A DNA stretch of 64,000 nt from Cardinalis cardinalis (GCA_014549065.1 JACDOX010000012.1:9309413-9373412), one strand, 5' to 3'. Counted from the first letter of the stretch, positions 1 through 12,000 are shown. The notes: generated from the sequence alone by a model not told the origin. Numbers and translations: made by a program.

Positions 1-2214
1 CTTTCTCTAATAAATGAGAAAAACATAATGCTTATGAATTACCCTTCATAGGTATATTTCTCACTAAACTAGTGTTTGCAAAACAGCTTACTGAGGCTCT
101 GACTCTGCTTGCAGACTTCATGTGCTCGTTAGTGTTATAGGCAATTTGATTATTTCACAGTCTCAAACAACAAGATGTTAACATTTCTTGCTTTTGGCTC
201 TTTCTTTTCCCCTGCAGGTTCAAGGATTTTAGAAGTTTTATGCACAGCAAACACTGGAAGTACACAGTAGAGTTTGGAGGCAATGTTGGAGTTTTTTTCC
301 AATGCTATCTGCTACAAACTCCAGTACAGAACTTACCCATACTGAGATCTTATNTTACTATAACTATGATCTGTAGAATGTTTATTACAATGATATATAT
401 TAAATCTTTAACACAAAGGGAATGAGATATATCAGTGCAATCTTTTCTCTGTAAATATTACTGCCTTCATATTTTGGAAACACTAATATCAGCAGAGCAA
501 AAGCTCTGTGACATAATTGCAAGAACTCAAATCAAATTCTCATTTCCAAGGAACCCTATGAGCCCTTGCCCTGTAAAACTTCCTACTGAACAAGGCAGAA
601 GAGTAACTGTTAAATCTTTGTATCACGATGATGACATTCTAATTTTTCCTATGGTTAGTTATTCTAACTGTTCAGGGTCTGTTTTTTTCTTTTTATTATT
701 CTTAGTTCTAGTATACTCATCTAAAATTAAGATATAATTTTTCATGTCTTTAGATGAAGTCAGGAAACATTACTAGTCAAATCTATGAATCAGAGAAGTT
801 ACTGGACTCCACAACTCATTCTAATGGGAATCAGTTGGTGTAATGACATGTATAAAGTATACTACTATATTACTTTGTACTTTTTAAAAATGTCTCTAAG
901 TCCTGGCACATGGCCAAACTAGGGCTGTTCCAGCACAGACACCGCAGCAAGTCTTACAGCTTCTCATGAGAACTCCTTGCCAGGAGCTGTGACAGCTTGG
1001 TTACTCATGCTTGAAAGGTGCTAAGGTGCTTTAACAGAGTTGGTGTGAGGCTGGCAAGCAGCCCCAGCTCTGGTAAGAGGAAGAGGAAGCATTTCTGCCA
1101 TGCAGGTCAAGTTCTATCTCTTTTTTTGTCCAAAGTGACTCGGCAATACAAGCTGATAATCAGAAGCTTCAGTTTACACAGCGCTTAAACAACTGTAAAG
1201 TTTTAACACAAAAAGTGCTGAAGTTTCAACTTTACATGACTCTAGAGGCACAACGGCCTTAAATTTGCTATGGTCTTCTCTCAAAGACATGCTCATTGCA
1301 TTTGCAAGTAAGATGCTCACACCCTACTTCTCCTCAAGAAGTCCTTCTGTATGTGCTTCCCAGAGGAGACCAGCAAGATCCCTGAAAACAATGTCCTGGG
1401 GCAAGGCAACAGCTGAGGAGCATCTGAGAACATGACAAATCCAGATTCAGTTCTCTTGTATTCTTGAAGTTACTAAAATACATAATTTTGCTATATCGGA
1501 AGAGTAGTCTTGCCCTCTAGCCACACATTTTATGGACAGAGGTACTACTGATTTCTCAGTGGTTCCTTGATNAAGTACAGTACTTAGCATAAGTAACTGC
1601 ACACTCACACCAGTCTAGCCTGAGTGTTTTTAAGATCACATCCCTCAAGTGAGCTGGCTTTAGCTTCCAAAGGGGCAGAAATTACTTTTTTCATTTCTTA
1701 TTTTCATTCTTGTTCTTGTCCCACAGAAAGGGTTAAAATTGCTATCTCTTGAAAGTGAAGAAAAGAACTGATGTTTTTTCGCCTCACTCATTCCTGCCCC
1801 TGACAGCAGGGCCAGGCTGCTGTTGTGATCCCAGCTTTGCTATGGCTCCACAAAGTACCACAGAGATGTTCTCCTTGTGGCTGTGAACACCCCTCTTTGG
1901 TGAAAGAGCAGCTGCTGCCTTCAGACACAAATCTTCTCCTCTTGTATTCATCTTGCCACCCAAAACAACTGANCAGTGCCTGAAGCTTTGTCTGGTCTGA
2001 GGGTGTAGGAGTTGGAGAGAAGCCTCACTGGAAGGCACCTGTCAGATCCAAGGNAAGAGAGCAAGAAGAGCTTTGACAACCACCCTGAACACTGAGGTTT
2101 ATCACTACTACGTGCAAGGAGAACGGTCTCTATGCATGATAAATATGGGGCTTTTCTTGCATTAGGAGCTGTGGTAAAGGATGTGTTTAGTAGCACATTA
2201 ATACACTTCTTTGG

Positions 2215-2240
2215 ACAGGAGATCAGAACAGGAGATCAGA
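2215..2240. repeat. 13-bp perfect tandem duplication
   Basis: The unit acaggagatcaga occurs twice in direct succession within KCNV1 intron 2. Confidence 0.9.
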
Positions 2241-3024
2241 AATGTGAGTTTCTACATTTAAATCATACAGATTGGATTTAGCATTCTGNAACTAAGTAGG
2301 CAGCAACTGACCTACCAAAGAAGCAACACAATGATGGTAANACTGCTCCAAGTGGTTTAAATTGATACATTGTTGCTTCTTGTACCTTGAAGCTGGCATT
2401 TTGATTCCAGTAAAAAGAAGACAGCGCACCTCCAGATCACGATACTAATTTTTTATGTAATTAATTCACTTTTACCTGATATGGTACTATTAAATTCAAT
2501 ATCACTCAATACTGTGATGTGAACTGTGTTAAATACTGAATAATTAATTTAAGAATATATAAACCTAAGTGTTTAGACCATCCTTGAAAGTAGGTCTACC
2601 TGAAGTTAGCAGTTAGACAAGTATCTGATTTTGAGCTGATAGAGCCACAAAACTGAGTGACAGAATGAACACATTGACTCAGTAAGAGTAAACTGCAATA
2701 AACTGGAAACTTAACTTGAATCAACATACTTTTGTATGACCATTTTGTTAGTCAGCACAAAAAGGCCCTGATGAGATAAAATCTTTTTCTTATTTTCAAA
2801 ACACAGTTAGAGAGGATGGCATTCACATTACAACTACCATCAAAAGTGGGTAAAAGCATTGCAAAAAACCTCTACCAAACCCTGCAAAACTTGTAATGAA
2901 GCAAAACACATTGNCAGACTGAATCATTATAAACTTTCTCTCAACTGCTTTCTAAGGGACTGTTATGCATCAGTATAGGCATAATCTAGTGCAGAGAGCA
3001 AGATTAAGATGCTTCCCAAACCAC

Positions 3025-3048
3025 TATGATTATGATTATGATTATGAG
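3025..3048. repeat. TATGAT microsatellite
   Basis: Three tatgat units and a tatgag variant in KCNV1 intron 2. Confidence 0.9.
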
Positions 3049-4352
3049 TNGTATCAAAACTACTCCCTGCCACGGGCAGGCAGGTTTGCTACCTTTAAGT
3101 GGTAACAAAAATAAGACACATTCTGCTGCTGTGAGCACACTGTAACTTCTGCTGAATTTGGGCCANTTTACGGAGAGGGCTCTCCAAAAATATGGACAGG
3201 CATCAAACCATTCCTGCTTCATGGCTGGAAATTCTGAAAAGGCACATTGGGTGCTTTTCAAGAATGATCATCACTGTCTTCAGAAGAGCTAATATTGCAG
3301 GACAGAGATCNTGATTTACTATTAGGATTTAAATTTTCAAAGCTACTAGTGTTGGCTGAACATTTCNCCTGTAAAATTCAGCACCATATTCTCCACTGAT
3401 TTAGGTGGGTACATAATCAAATAATTTTAAAGATGCCAAGACAGTTTTTATTCTTTCATATAGCCAGGCATGCACATGCCACAAAGACGTAATAAAATCA
3501 GGGGAAATGCAAGAGGAAATTCAACACTTTCCAATGATTTCCAGTTTTCTCTGATAAATTCCCACTGAAAAATGTTAACTTTTATGCCTTCCTTCACCAG
3601 AGAGAGCAAACAAGATGGTTCACAGAAACGCATTTCACCTCACACTCCACCCCTGCTTGCTGTTCATTCACCTGCCAGGAGTGCCAGGGCACTAAGGGCC
3701 CCAGACCAGTTGGTGAACGCTGGCTGAACCTGGCACTGCTGCTCCGCGCTGCACCCAGGTCCCCCTGCCTAAGCAGCCCCTGATGGGCTCCACATACCAC
3801 TGGAATACCAGTGGGTTCAATGAGGCCAGAGAGCCCCTCAACCCACCACCTCCAAAGGTTTTAAACCGTTTCCTTGAAACATTCTCCACTGTGGTTGTTT
3901 TCAGGATCTATGACATGGACAAAATCATGACGTAATTCTTTGCACATGCTTTNAAACAAACAAAATTGTGACAGCTGTCATTAGTGGACCTTGGAACATA
4001 CAAAACGTCTGGGCCGATGATGTCTGCTTCTTCCCTAATAAAATCAACACATATATATGTCTTAAAATTTATCACACTATGAATGACTGGTGGATGATTT
4101 ACAGCACGCAGCACTGATGTCTGTTTATGTAAATGTTCAATGCAAACAATATGCAAGGCTTTATGAAGAGCTAAAACTTTTTTCAGAAGGCCCTTATCAC
4201 TCAATTACAGCATTCAAAAGTAAGATCTTCAAAAGCCATTACTGCTAACNGATTGTGTAATAGTTGTCCCTAGCCAAAGTGGAGGACTGTGGCCAGGGAC
4301 AATTATTGCAGGCAGTGAAATTGAGAAGTATCACAGCCATGGCCAAATATAC

Positions 4353-4879
4353 CTGTTGAATGTCTTCCCAGCTTCAACATCCGCAGGGCTCTGAGAAGTC
4401 TCAGCACTTGGACAATGCGCCCCACATTCTCCAGTTCTTGGGAGCTCTCACCACCACACAGGCTCTCTACCAGCAGGGTGATGTAGAAAGGCAAAATAGC
4501 AAGGAGGTCTATGATGTTTGCCACACTCCTCAGGAAGCGGCACCGATCTCGTGCACACAGGAACCTCAGGACAAACTCCGCTGTGAACCATGCAATGCAC
4601 AGGTACTCTAGGGCATCCAGCACTGCTGGGGCCAGCCAGCTGAGCTCTACTGAAATCAAGGCCATGTTGGCAATTGACACAACAACAAAAACCATGGACA
4701 AGGTGCCAAACGTCCTGGCTGCTGCAGAGGAGCCAGGCTTTTCCAAAAGTTCCCAAAGTTTCTGTCTGACANTGGGACAGAGGCTACCAGAAAAGTCCTC
4801 TTCTTCATCTTGGGCATCCAGTTCTTCTGCATCTTTCTTGATGTCTAAGGCTTCACTCAGCTCCTTCCTCCTGAAGTAC
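4353..4879 (-). CDS. KCNV1: KCNV1 (Kv8.1) coding exon 2: linker and S1-S4 voltage sensor
   Basis: This exon continues exon 1 in frame: its first G completes Arg161, and Tyr162 begins YFRRKELSEALD. It encodes 175 whole residues (162-336) and ends with the first base of a Gly codon, followed by a GTATAT donor at 4352. An acidic linker (EELDAQDEEED) leads to S1 (about 216-239), S2 (about 247-269, EYLCIAWFTAEFVLRF), S3 (about 279-300, NIIDLLAILPFYITLLVESL) and S4 (about 314-333, with Arg/Lys every third residue, ending KLGRHST). The acceptor AG is at 4881-4880, after a weak pyrimidine tract. The N at 4772 leaves one residue undetermined before VRQKLW; Thr fits best. There is no frameshift or stop, so the visible part looks functional. 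The remaining S5-pore-S6 and C-terminal exon should lie beyond position 1 of this window. Confidence 0.96.
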
Positions 4880-6611
4880 CTGCTCAGGAACACCCCCCAC
4901 AAGAGATTTTGAATACCAATAGGCAGATGCTTGTCTTATCATTTACTATGCAAGTCAGAAGAATATACATTAAAGTTTACCTTATGTGAGCTCAGAAAAC
5001 CCTAATACCAAGCATATGGCTGGTATTGTTGAGCCCATGCAGCATGTTTCTGCGGACTGATATACTTCTATTACCCCATTTCACATCAGTGACACATTCT
5101 ATATGCAGAACAATTTTACTGATAGNGATTTATTTATATGGATCATGTTGACCACAGTAGGATCTGCAGCACGACTGACATGAGTTCTTAGAAGCAATCC
5201 TGGCGCAACCAGATCCTCTGTTTTTAAACAGTTCTCAATTTGTTTAATTGTATGCCATTTTTTATTACACTGGTCCATATATGCAATAGTAAAACTGAAG
5301 TTCATGGGTGAACTTCTGATCAATATACACTAAGATGACAAGGTATCTTTCTTTCTTTAGATATATGGGCACTCATACAAAGTGGACAAGCGTTTGTACT
5401 GAGTAAAACTTGCAGACTGTAAATATATAGAGTTTTGTCAGAGTAAGAGTATATTTAAAGTGGAATTTTGTCAATCATAAACACTCAAAGTACACTAAAA
5501 AAAAATCTTTTTCTTTCATATCTTTCTTTTTGACTGCTGCAAAGTTCAAGCCTTAGACAAAGGTGTTGTACAATTTTGTCTTCAATACAGTTAGTCCTGC
5601 ATATGTCAAAAAGGTCTGTAGCTCTATGTATCACTAAAGTAGTAGGAGCATTCAGTTACACCTACCAGTAAAGGAAGAAAGGTATGAAAACTAGGCTCCA
5701 ATTTTCTCAGCTGAAGAACTAAACCATAGTAGGGTAGGATACCTATAATATCTTTTTGGGATGGTATTACTTCTTTCTAATAATTTTGACATAACTGCTA
5801 TAGCTAAATAGCAGTTACACTCTTTAGAAAATTCATTTCTTCAATACTAAAAAAACAAAACCAGTAACATTGAATATGGTGGGAAATTAACTGCAAATAG
5901 AATTAACAGAAACATCCTGAGGGTGGTTCAGTCAAAACCCACCTCGTTCCTAAACTGCCTGTTATAATTTGTCTCNAGTGAGCCATGTTCCCGCTGTTGC
6001 TGCCCCCTCCCTGTAAGCTGCTACATCCACGTGCGATGCTTCCTTTCATGGCTCCTCCTGGAGCCACGCCACCCACACTCAGCCTGGCAGGTGACCAGCC
6101 CCCCTTCTGCCTCTCCAGCTTGGATTTGGAAATCCTTCAAAATTAAAGTGCAGGTGGGCAGGATCCAAACCCTCCCAGCATTGTGTCTGACTCCACATCT
6201 AATCCCTCTATGATAACTTTAAGCTGAATGATTGAAGGGGCATCTGTCCTTTCACAACCCTTTTCATCTCTGGCATTGTTCTTTTCAACATTTTGAGCTT
6301 CCAGGGCCAGTTTGAAGCAACTACAGGACGTCCCAGACCCTGCTCCTGTTACTGTCTCACTANCTTGACCTCACCAGCAACCTTTCCCACAGCAAGTGGT
6401 AACTGTGACCTCACCCAACACATCTCCCATTTCTGACACCCATCCACTGCTAAAGCAGCGCTCGGGGCTCAACTCACACAACTTTTCCTGCTACCTCACC
6501 TATCCCCAACTGCTAGATCTCTCATCTGAGGGTCTCTGAATGCAAGTCGATGTGGAATTCATCTAGCCCACAATCCACAAGATGAGGAAGCCTCATCTTC
6601 CCACAACTCAC
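4880..6611 (-). other. KCNV1: KCNV1 intron 1
   Basis: This 1732-bp intron runs from GTGAGT at 6611 to CAG at 4880. Reading the two flanking coding segments across it gives an uninterrupted CCRDR-YFRRKEL junction. The part next to exon 1 (about 5940-6600) is richer in C and T than the rest. I saw no recognisable repeat or second gene in it; the short open frames here do not resemble any known protein. Confidence 0.92.
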
Positions 6612-7093
6612 CGGTCTCTGCAGCAGGAATCAATGCTGAGCTCATCCAAACCCCAGTACTGGATCTCTTGCAGGAAAGAGAGTGCACAGAGCTGCTCCAT
6701 CACATGCAGCCTCCCTGTCTGGTAGTAATTCAGGATGTAGTGAAATGCCTGTGANCTCCGGTCAAAGAAATACTCATTCTCCACAAGGTTGGCATCATCA
6801 CAAAGCTCAAGGAGGCCAGAAGCCACATCCCGGGCAGCAGAGACCACTACTGCCAGTTTGCCAAGACGGGTGTCAGGGTAGCAAGACAAAGTTTGCTGGG
6901 ACATCACAAAGCGGCTGCCTCCTACATTGATAGTAAAGCAGTCCAGAGAGGGAATGACCTTCTGGAGCAGGGGCCCCTGCTCTTCCTCACTAGAGAAAAC
7001 ACTGGACTCCAGCGAACCCAGGGATGTGCTACTCCCTGGTTCCTCCAAGGATGCTTGGGAAGAAAGCGACATGCAGCAGGGAGGCGACTTCAT
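6612..7093 (-). CDS. KCNV1: KCNV1 (Kv8.1) coding exon 1: N-terminus and T1 domain
   Basis: Kv8.1 is a silent potassium channel alpha subunit. By itself it forms no current; it joins Kv2-type subunits at the plasma membrane and alters their gating. The exon encodes residues 1-160 plus two bases of codon 161. Residues 1-50 are a Ser/Glu-rich leader; the T1 tetramerisation domain runs from about 52 to 161, opening with CFTINVGGSRFV and including LCDDAN, EYFFDR and YWGLDELSIDSCC. The zinc-site pattern HX5CX20CC is intact (HVMEQLC, then CC). The text agrees closely with my recollection of mammalian Kv8.1 and less well with KCNS or KCNG members. The start is the ATG at 7093-7091, with A at -3 and an in-frame TGA at 7132-7130; a second ATG at 7072-7070 is also possible. 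The exon ends CCG followed by a perfect GTGAGT donor (6611-6606). One N at 6755 makes residue 113 Ser or Arg; Ser is expected. Confidence 0.96.
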
Positions 7094-7139
7094 CCTGTAG
7101 CTGCCAGCAGCAGCCCACACTCTCCAGGATCAAAATCAC

Positions 7140-7990
7140 AACACGGCTGCAGAGAAGGCTGCCCCGCCAGCCCCGGAATGTTGCCTCTGGCTACCGTCCC
7201 AGGGACACCGCGCCGTCCCCGCCGCCTCCGGGCGGTGCCTGGAGCTGGGCGGAGGTCAGGCGGGTGCTGCACAGCCCAGCGCCGCCCGCACTCGCGAGGA
7301 TGCTGAAGAGCCACGGTACCTGAGGCGGCGTCACCTCGTGCTGTCCGCGCCGGCACCATCCGCCCGCGACGGCCCCTCCGCTTCAGCGCTCATCTCCAGC
7401 CGCTGGGTCGGGGCAGGGGAAACCCGCCGGCACGGCACAACACGGAACGCCGGCTTCAGCGGCAGCTCCGGGCAGCGCCCCGACAGTAGCCCTGGGGCCG
7501 CTGGCCAGCCCGTNCCCTCCCGCCCCGCGCTCGCACTTCGGCCGGGGCCGCTGCGGCCGGAGCGAGCCCCGCGCCGGGGCAGCCGCCGCGAACAGAGCGC
7601 CTGGGCAGGGCTGCCGCCCCCGGCCCGCCCGGCCGCTCCCCGCCCCCGGCCCGCCTCACCTGCCCGCCCGGCTGTGCCGCCCCCGGCCGGCTGCCTCCGC
7701 TCGCTGCCCCGGCTCCAGAGCTCCGGGCAGCGCCAGCGCCTCTCCATGGCGGGTCCTGTGCTGCGGGGGGCAGGCGGCAGCGGGGGCCGCGGGCTGGGCC
7801 GGGCGGGGCCGCGGGGCCGACCCCGCCCCGCCCCGGAGCCGCGGGCCCGGAGCCGCAGGTGCGGTGGCCGTGCCGGGTGTCCCCACCCGGGGCTGCCTCC
7901 GCGACAGCCCGGCGCTTGCAAACTTCCCCGAGCCAGTTGGCAGGGCGGTTCGGAAGCCGGCCCTTCGCGGTGTTGTAACCCCGCGCGTGT
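7140..7990 (-). promoter_or_regulatory. KCNV1: CpG island promoter of KCNV1
   Basis: A block of about 850 bp is extremely rich in G+C and CpG, in sharp contrast to the AT-rich surroundings. It lies directly upstream of coding exon 1 on the minus strand. It contains clustered GC boxes of Sp1 type (gggcgggg at 7801, and a ccccgccccgcccc run at 7821-7834) and no obvious TATA box, the usual layout of a CpG-island promoter with dispersed start sites. Long open frames on both strands here are a by-product of high GC and are not called as genes. A possible 5' exon with an upstream ATG is described in the findings. Divergent transcription towards higher coordinates cannot be excluded. Confidence 0.85.
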
Positions 7991-8059
7991 CGCTAAGCAG
8001 GGAACGTGTCCTCACTCAAACTGCTCCCTCGGCTCAAGTCTGAAGTCACTCGCGTAAGG

Positions 8060-8655
8060 AAGTCACTGTAAGTCGATGGGCGTGAGCAAGCCTGTTTTAA
8101 CCGAGCTGCACTTAGCCTGTTTTCAAAAATACTCTGTAGTATCTTTGTTATCTGTGCTGACTTTGTAGGTCCTCAGTTCAACAATGCAAAAATTTTGTTC
8201 ACCCTCCTCAACATATTTCCTTTTCTCCTGTGAAGTAGTTATTTCTAACAAATACTTGCTTTGGAAATTCGTGCTTTCTCCTGTCTCTGACTCCTCGCGA
8301 GGGTGGGCAGCTGCCGATATTGCAGTGCAATCTCCCAGGAGGGGAAATTGTGGAGCGTGCAAAATGTGGCATTGTGTGTCATGCCACCAACATCTTGTGA
8401 CGTCCCACCAGCTTTTTATCCCACACCACTTGTTGCATACAGCTGTGTCCAGTTATGCACATTTCTAACATTTACTTCAGAGAGATCTTGTAGTTTCATC
8501 TTTTGGGTACTGGTAATCCATATTTCAAATGAAGCTGAGCTGAACATTTACCATATTGCAGAATTGCAACACCCACAGCAACCTCTCTACTCAGCACTTG
8601 CTGGCATAGAAATCTGCTTAAGTGACTGTTGGCAAAAAAATACACAGATCAGAAA
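8060..8655. other. Intergenic, nothing recognised
   Basis: Immediately upstream of the CpG island the sequence returns to ordinary composition. Short open frames overlap on both strands, but none resembles a known protein and none has a convincing splice or codon pattern. Proximal regulatory elements of KCNV1 could lie here; I can point to none specifically. Confidence 0.6.
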
Positions 8656-8659
8656 GAAT

Positions 8660-9055
8660 CCAGTGGAGAATAGCAAGGCTGGAGTTTGGAAGTCATGGCC
8701 CAGGAAGAAAACACAGAGTGAGATAGCTACAGTGGAAGGGAGGGAGCATTGTGATAGTCTTCAGGCATGTAAAAGGCTGCTCACAAAGGTAACATGATAT
8801 ACTCTGTTCTCCTTGGATGAATTGGACATGTGTAGAAGTAATGGGAGTTGAAAAAACAGGAAGGATATTTAGAGTAGCCATTACAAAGGCTTTGGTGAAG
8901 CAGTGGAAAAGGCAGATTTGTGTCTGTTGCAGGTCATCAATGAGCTGGCTGGACAAGGATCTGTCAGGAATAGCAGATGTGTGGTGCTGCTTTTCTTGAG
9001 GTAGTCTGGAAGNGTTAGATGAACTTGTGATACCCCTTCCAGCTCTCTAATGCTG
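8660..9055 (+). mobile_element. Ancient CR1/L3-like LINE 3' fragment
   Basis: The stretch follows, in order, the landmarks of the 3' end of a CR1/L3-type LINE. It has a region equivalent to a short Lys-Gly-Cys stretch (aaaggctgctcacaaaggt), the aagtaatggg block, a degraded aagcagtgg-aaaagg block, ctgtcaggaatagcag, and a terminal ccttccagctct followed by a weak atgctgtattt. Divergence is high, with no open frame, so the insertion is old compared with the other CR1 copies here. The assignment rests on pattern memory; the boundaries are approximate. Confidence 0.65.
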
Positions 9056-12000
9056 TATTTGAAGTGTATCATAAAGAAAAATACTTATTTTCATANACAT
9101 TTCCCTTTTTATTGTTTAAAAAAATCAAATTTAAATATGATTTAAATGAAAAAGCACAAACCTATGAATTTATTTTCCTTTGAAACTATCAACAACTGCT
9201 GTTATGCAGCAGGCTTTTAGGAATCGCTCATTTTTAATCCAGAGTTGCCACTCAGGAGTGCAGTCCCTCTGACAGATAGCACTTAAGCCAGCACTTAATT
9301 AAAAACAATAATTAAAAAAGTAATTAAAACCACGAGGCAGACCAATTTAACAGCATCAATGAGAAGTACCTCAGAACAGCAAGATGCCTTACTGGCTGTA
9401 ATAGACTCCTAATTGTTTAGTCAATAAACTACCCACTCAACCTCTTTTCAGTAGTCATTCTTTCCATCAGCCAGAAAGACTTTTTCAGGAATATTTTCTC
9501 CATTAGAAGGGAGATCTGAAAACACTCCCCTGCCATCATGACAATTCAAGGGATTACTTCAGATTCACTGGTGTTTCTAAGAACCTGGCTACCAGTTTTG
9601 ACTTTGTCTAGTCAAAGTCAAAACTGCCTCAAATGCCCAGCCTCATTAAAACTGGAGATAATTTATTCTTAAAATAATCTGATACATAATTTCCAGTGCA
9701 TGTATGAGACCTTGAGAGATCGGGTTCATTTTTCTGTTTACTTATGTCCTTTATGGAATAATGACTGTATACAGGATATTTATTTCACTTCAAAATTAAT
9801 TTTTTGTCTGATTATCAACTGTTCAGACCAGAGAGTTTTATTCAAAACAGTAGAGGAAAGCCATTTGTTAAGGATATGCTTTCCTTTAGTTTTTTGCATT
9901 CTTCTATGAACATCTCACTGCAGGAAAATGACATCACCAACAAAATTCCATAGTGTCCACAACTTCCATACTGTAAACTCACATAATCACATTTAGACAG
10001 GAGATATGTGTATGATATAGCACCTTACTTCTAAGTACTGTTTCTCTACTAGTTACAAATTTAGCTTTTTATTAAGAAAAGGACTTATAGAAAACTTCTG
10101 AAAATTATTTTCAAATGTAAGAGTAAAATAAAGCTGGAACATTTCAAAGAAAGGCTCAAAACCAGAGGATTTATTTTTCTACTACTAGAGACAGAAGAAA
10201 CAGATTTTACTGGTGCATATTTCATTTTCNGGGAAACTTAAAGGATCTGCTATTTGTCATTCCTGCTTATTTGTACATGAGAAACTAAAGTAAGAACTTT
10301 CATAATTTTATCATTCCCTTGGCAAACCCTCTTGAGAAACCATATTCATATACCCATAGAGGAGTAGCAAAAGCTGCTATAAGAGGACAAGGAGTCATTT
10401 GGTCTTAATCACACTGCCAGTGAAATGCTGCAGCTGAAGTGAACCACAGACATTTCCAAGGCGGTTTGGCTCATGGAATTAGTAGTGTTGGACAGAGCCA
10501 TGTCTGCCTGGTTCAGATCTGGGGCTCAGACCAAAGGAACTATACTGCTTTGTCATGTCAGAATATCTGAAACAACTGAANGCTAATGACGTCGGTCTGA
10601 ACTACTGTCTTTACCAATGCTTCTGCTGATATTTCCCTGATGTGATATCACTGACAGAAAAAACAGATTTCATTATTTCAAGACATGGTACAAAAAAAAA
10701 AAAATTGATGGAATTCTGAAATATGAGTTGCAACCCAGTATGTCTGTTGTGGGAGTTGAAAAATTTACTTCAGCAAAAGAGCCAGCTGTTACAAAAACCT
10801 CTTATAATGTGTTTTCCTGATTTTCTCTACTCATGTTGAAAACTATGATTTTATGGCAACTGTGTAGTCACTTTTTTTCAGTTCGTACATTGTGATATAC
10901 AAAAAAAAAGCCAGGATGTGCAGGTCCAAACATTTGTCATTATATCTTCAAATAGGCTTTATTTTCTTTGTACAGAAGTAGTGCTTCACTTAATTACTGT
11001 AATTTCTGACATACTGGATTTCCAAATTTTTTAATATTTTGATCTCATATATAGGTCTGTTTTGGAACTTAAAATCTAAATGGTTCTTTTGNTCCTTATG
11101 TAGTAGAACAGAAGGAAAGCATTAGGAAGAAGTATGATAGGTAGGGTATTTCTAGGCAAACTCCCTCCAGAAACACCTTCATAGTTTTCAGTAGCAAAGG
11201 AATTTGATAAGCAGGAGGCTGCATGGAGCATAACATGTTTAATAATTTTTCATGGTGCTGTAAATTCTTCTTTGAATTAATTTGTGTTTCAATGTTGATA
11301 ATGCTTTGTTCAAGNTTCTCCACAATTTAACTGCGGACAGGGTGAATGATACCACTGAATTGTGCTTAACTGTTCTCTGTTCTGGTGTTGTGATTGCTGA
11401 ATAATGGTGTCCTGCTCATGTTGCCATATCATTCATGATTTTGCCTGCAACTGCCATACAATAGTCTCTGGGGAAGTGTTTAGTTATAATATTAAAAATT
11501 TAGTTTTTATATGGATCCAAGCTTTGTGAGTAATAAATCATATCAAGGGTTAAAATTAATGAAAGCAGTATTACTGTTTGTCTGTGACAAATTTTATACA
11601 AGACTCAACTTTTGAGCCCTGAATTCGACTGCATTTAGCATGAGACATAATCTGTATCATAAACTCTATTTCCTTCAGGTAGATCAAGAGTCACTCCTGC
11701 AAATGACGGTACTGGCTACATCCTCTGTTGAATATTTCCCATTGGTTAGTGTAAAGCAGTGCTCTTCAGGACCAGTTGTGGTTCTTTTACAACCTAGGTG
11801 TCTGAAGCCTTTCTTTCATATAGTCTGCTGTAATGTCACTCTTGCAATAACAGGTGAGAAAAGATTAAACCTAGAAATTCTCTAGACAACTCTCTGCTGT
11901 TTCCTTTGGCAAGTGAAATAAGAGCTTATTAACAGAGTTTTATTCCCCCCAGGGATATTCTGCTTTTCTTGTGGAAATGGTCCAGCTGAAACCAGCCAGA

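Larger units (their letters stand above)
1..4352 (-). other. KCNV1: KCNV1 intron 2 (partial), no exon seen
   Basis: From the GTATAT donor at 4352 down to position 1 I looked for the last coding exon (LRSLG, the TTVGYGD pore and S6) in the reverse complement and found none. This stretch is therefore read as intron 2, longer than 4.3 kb and open at the window edge. It is AT-rich, with a small TATGAT microsatellite near 3025 and a 13-bp tandem duplication near 2215. An unexplained 98-codon open frame lies on the minus strand at 4204-3908; see the findings. Confidence 0.8.

Noticed and set aside
4360..4912. Plus-strand open frames opposite KCNV1 exon 2
   Set aside because: They are antisense shadows of the real exon; the minus-strand frame matches Kv8.1 along its whole length.
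6682..7323. Plus-strand open frames opposite KCNV1 exon 1
   Set aside because: They are shadows of the T1-domain exon and the CpG island, with no recognisable domain.
7331..8057. Long open frames on both strands of the CpG island (up to 239 codons)
   Set aside because: They overlap on both strands and consist of Arg, Pro, Gly and Ala, as expected from extreme GC content. They are kept only as a possible 5' untranslated exon.
10689..10702. Poly-A run as a sign of a processed pseudogene
   Set aside because: No retroposed gene body precedes it and no target duplication was seen.
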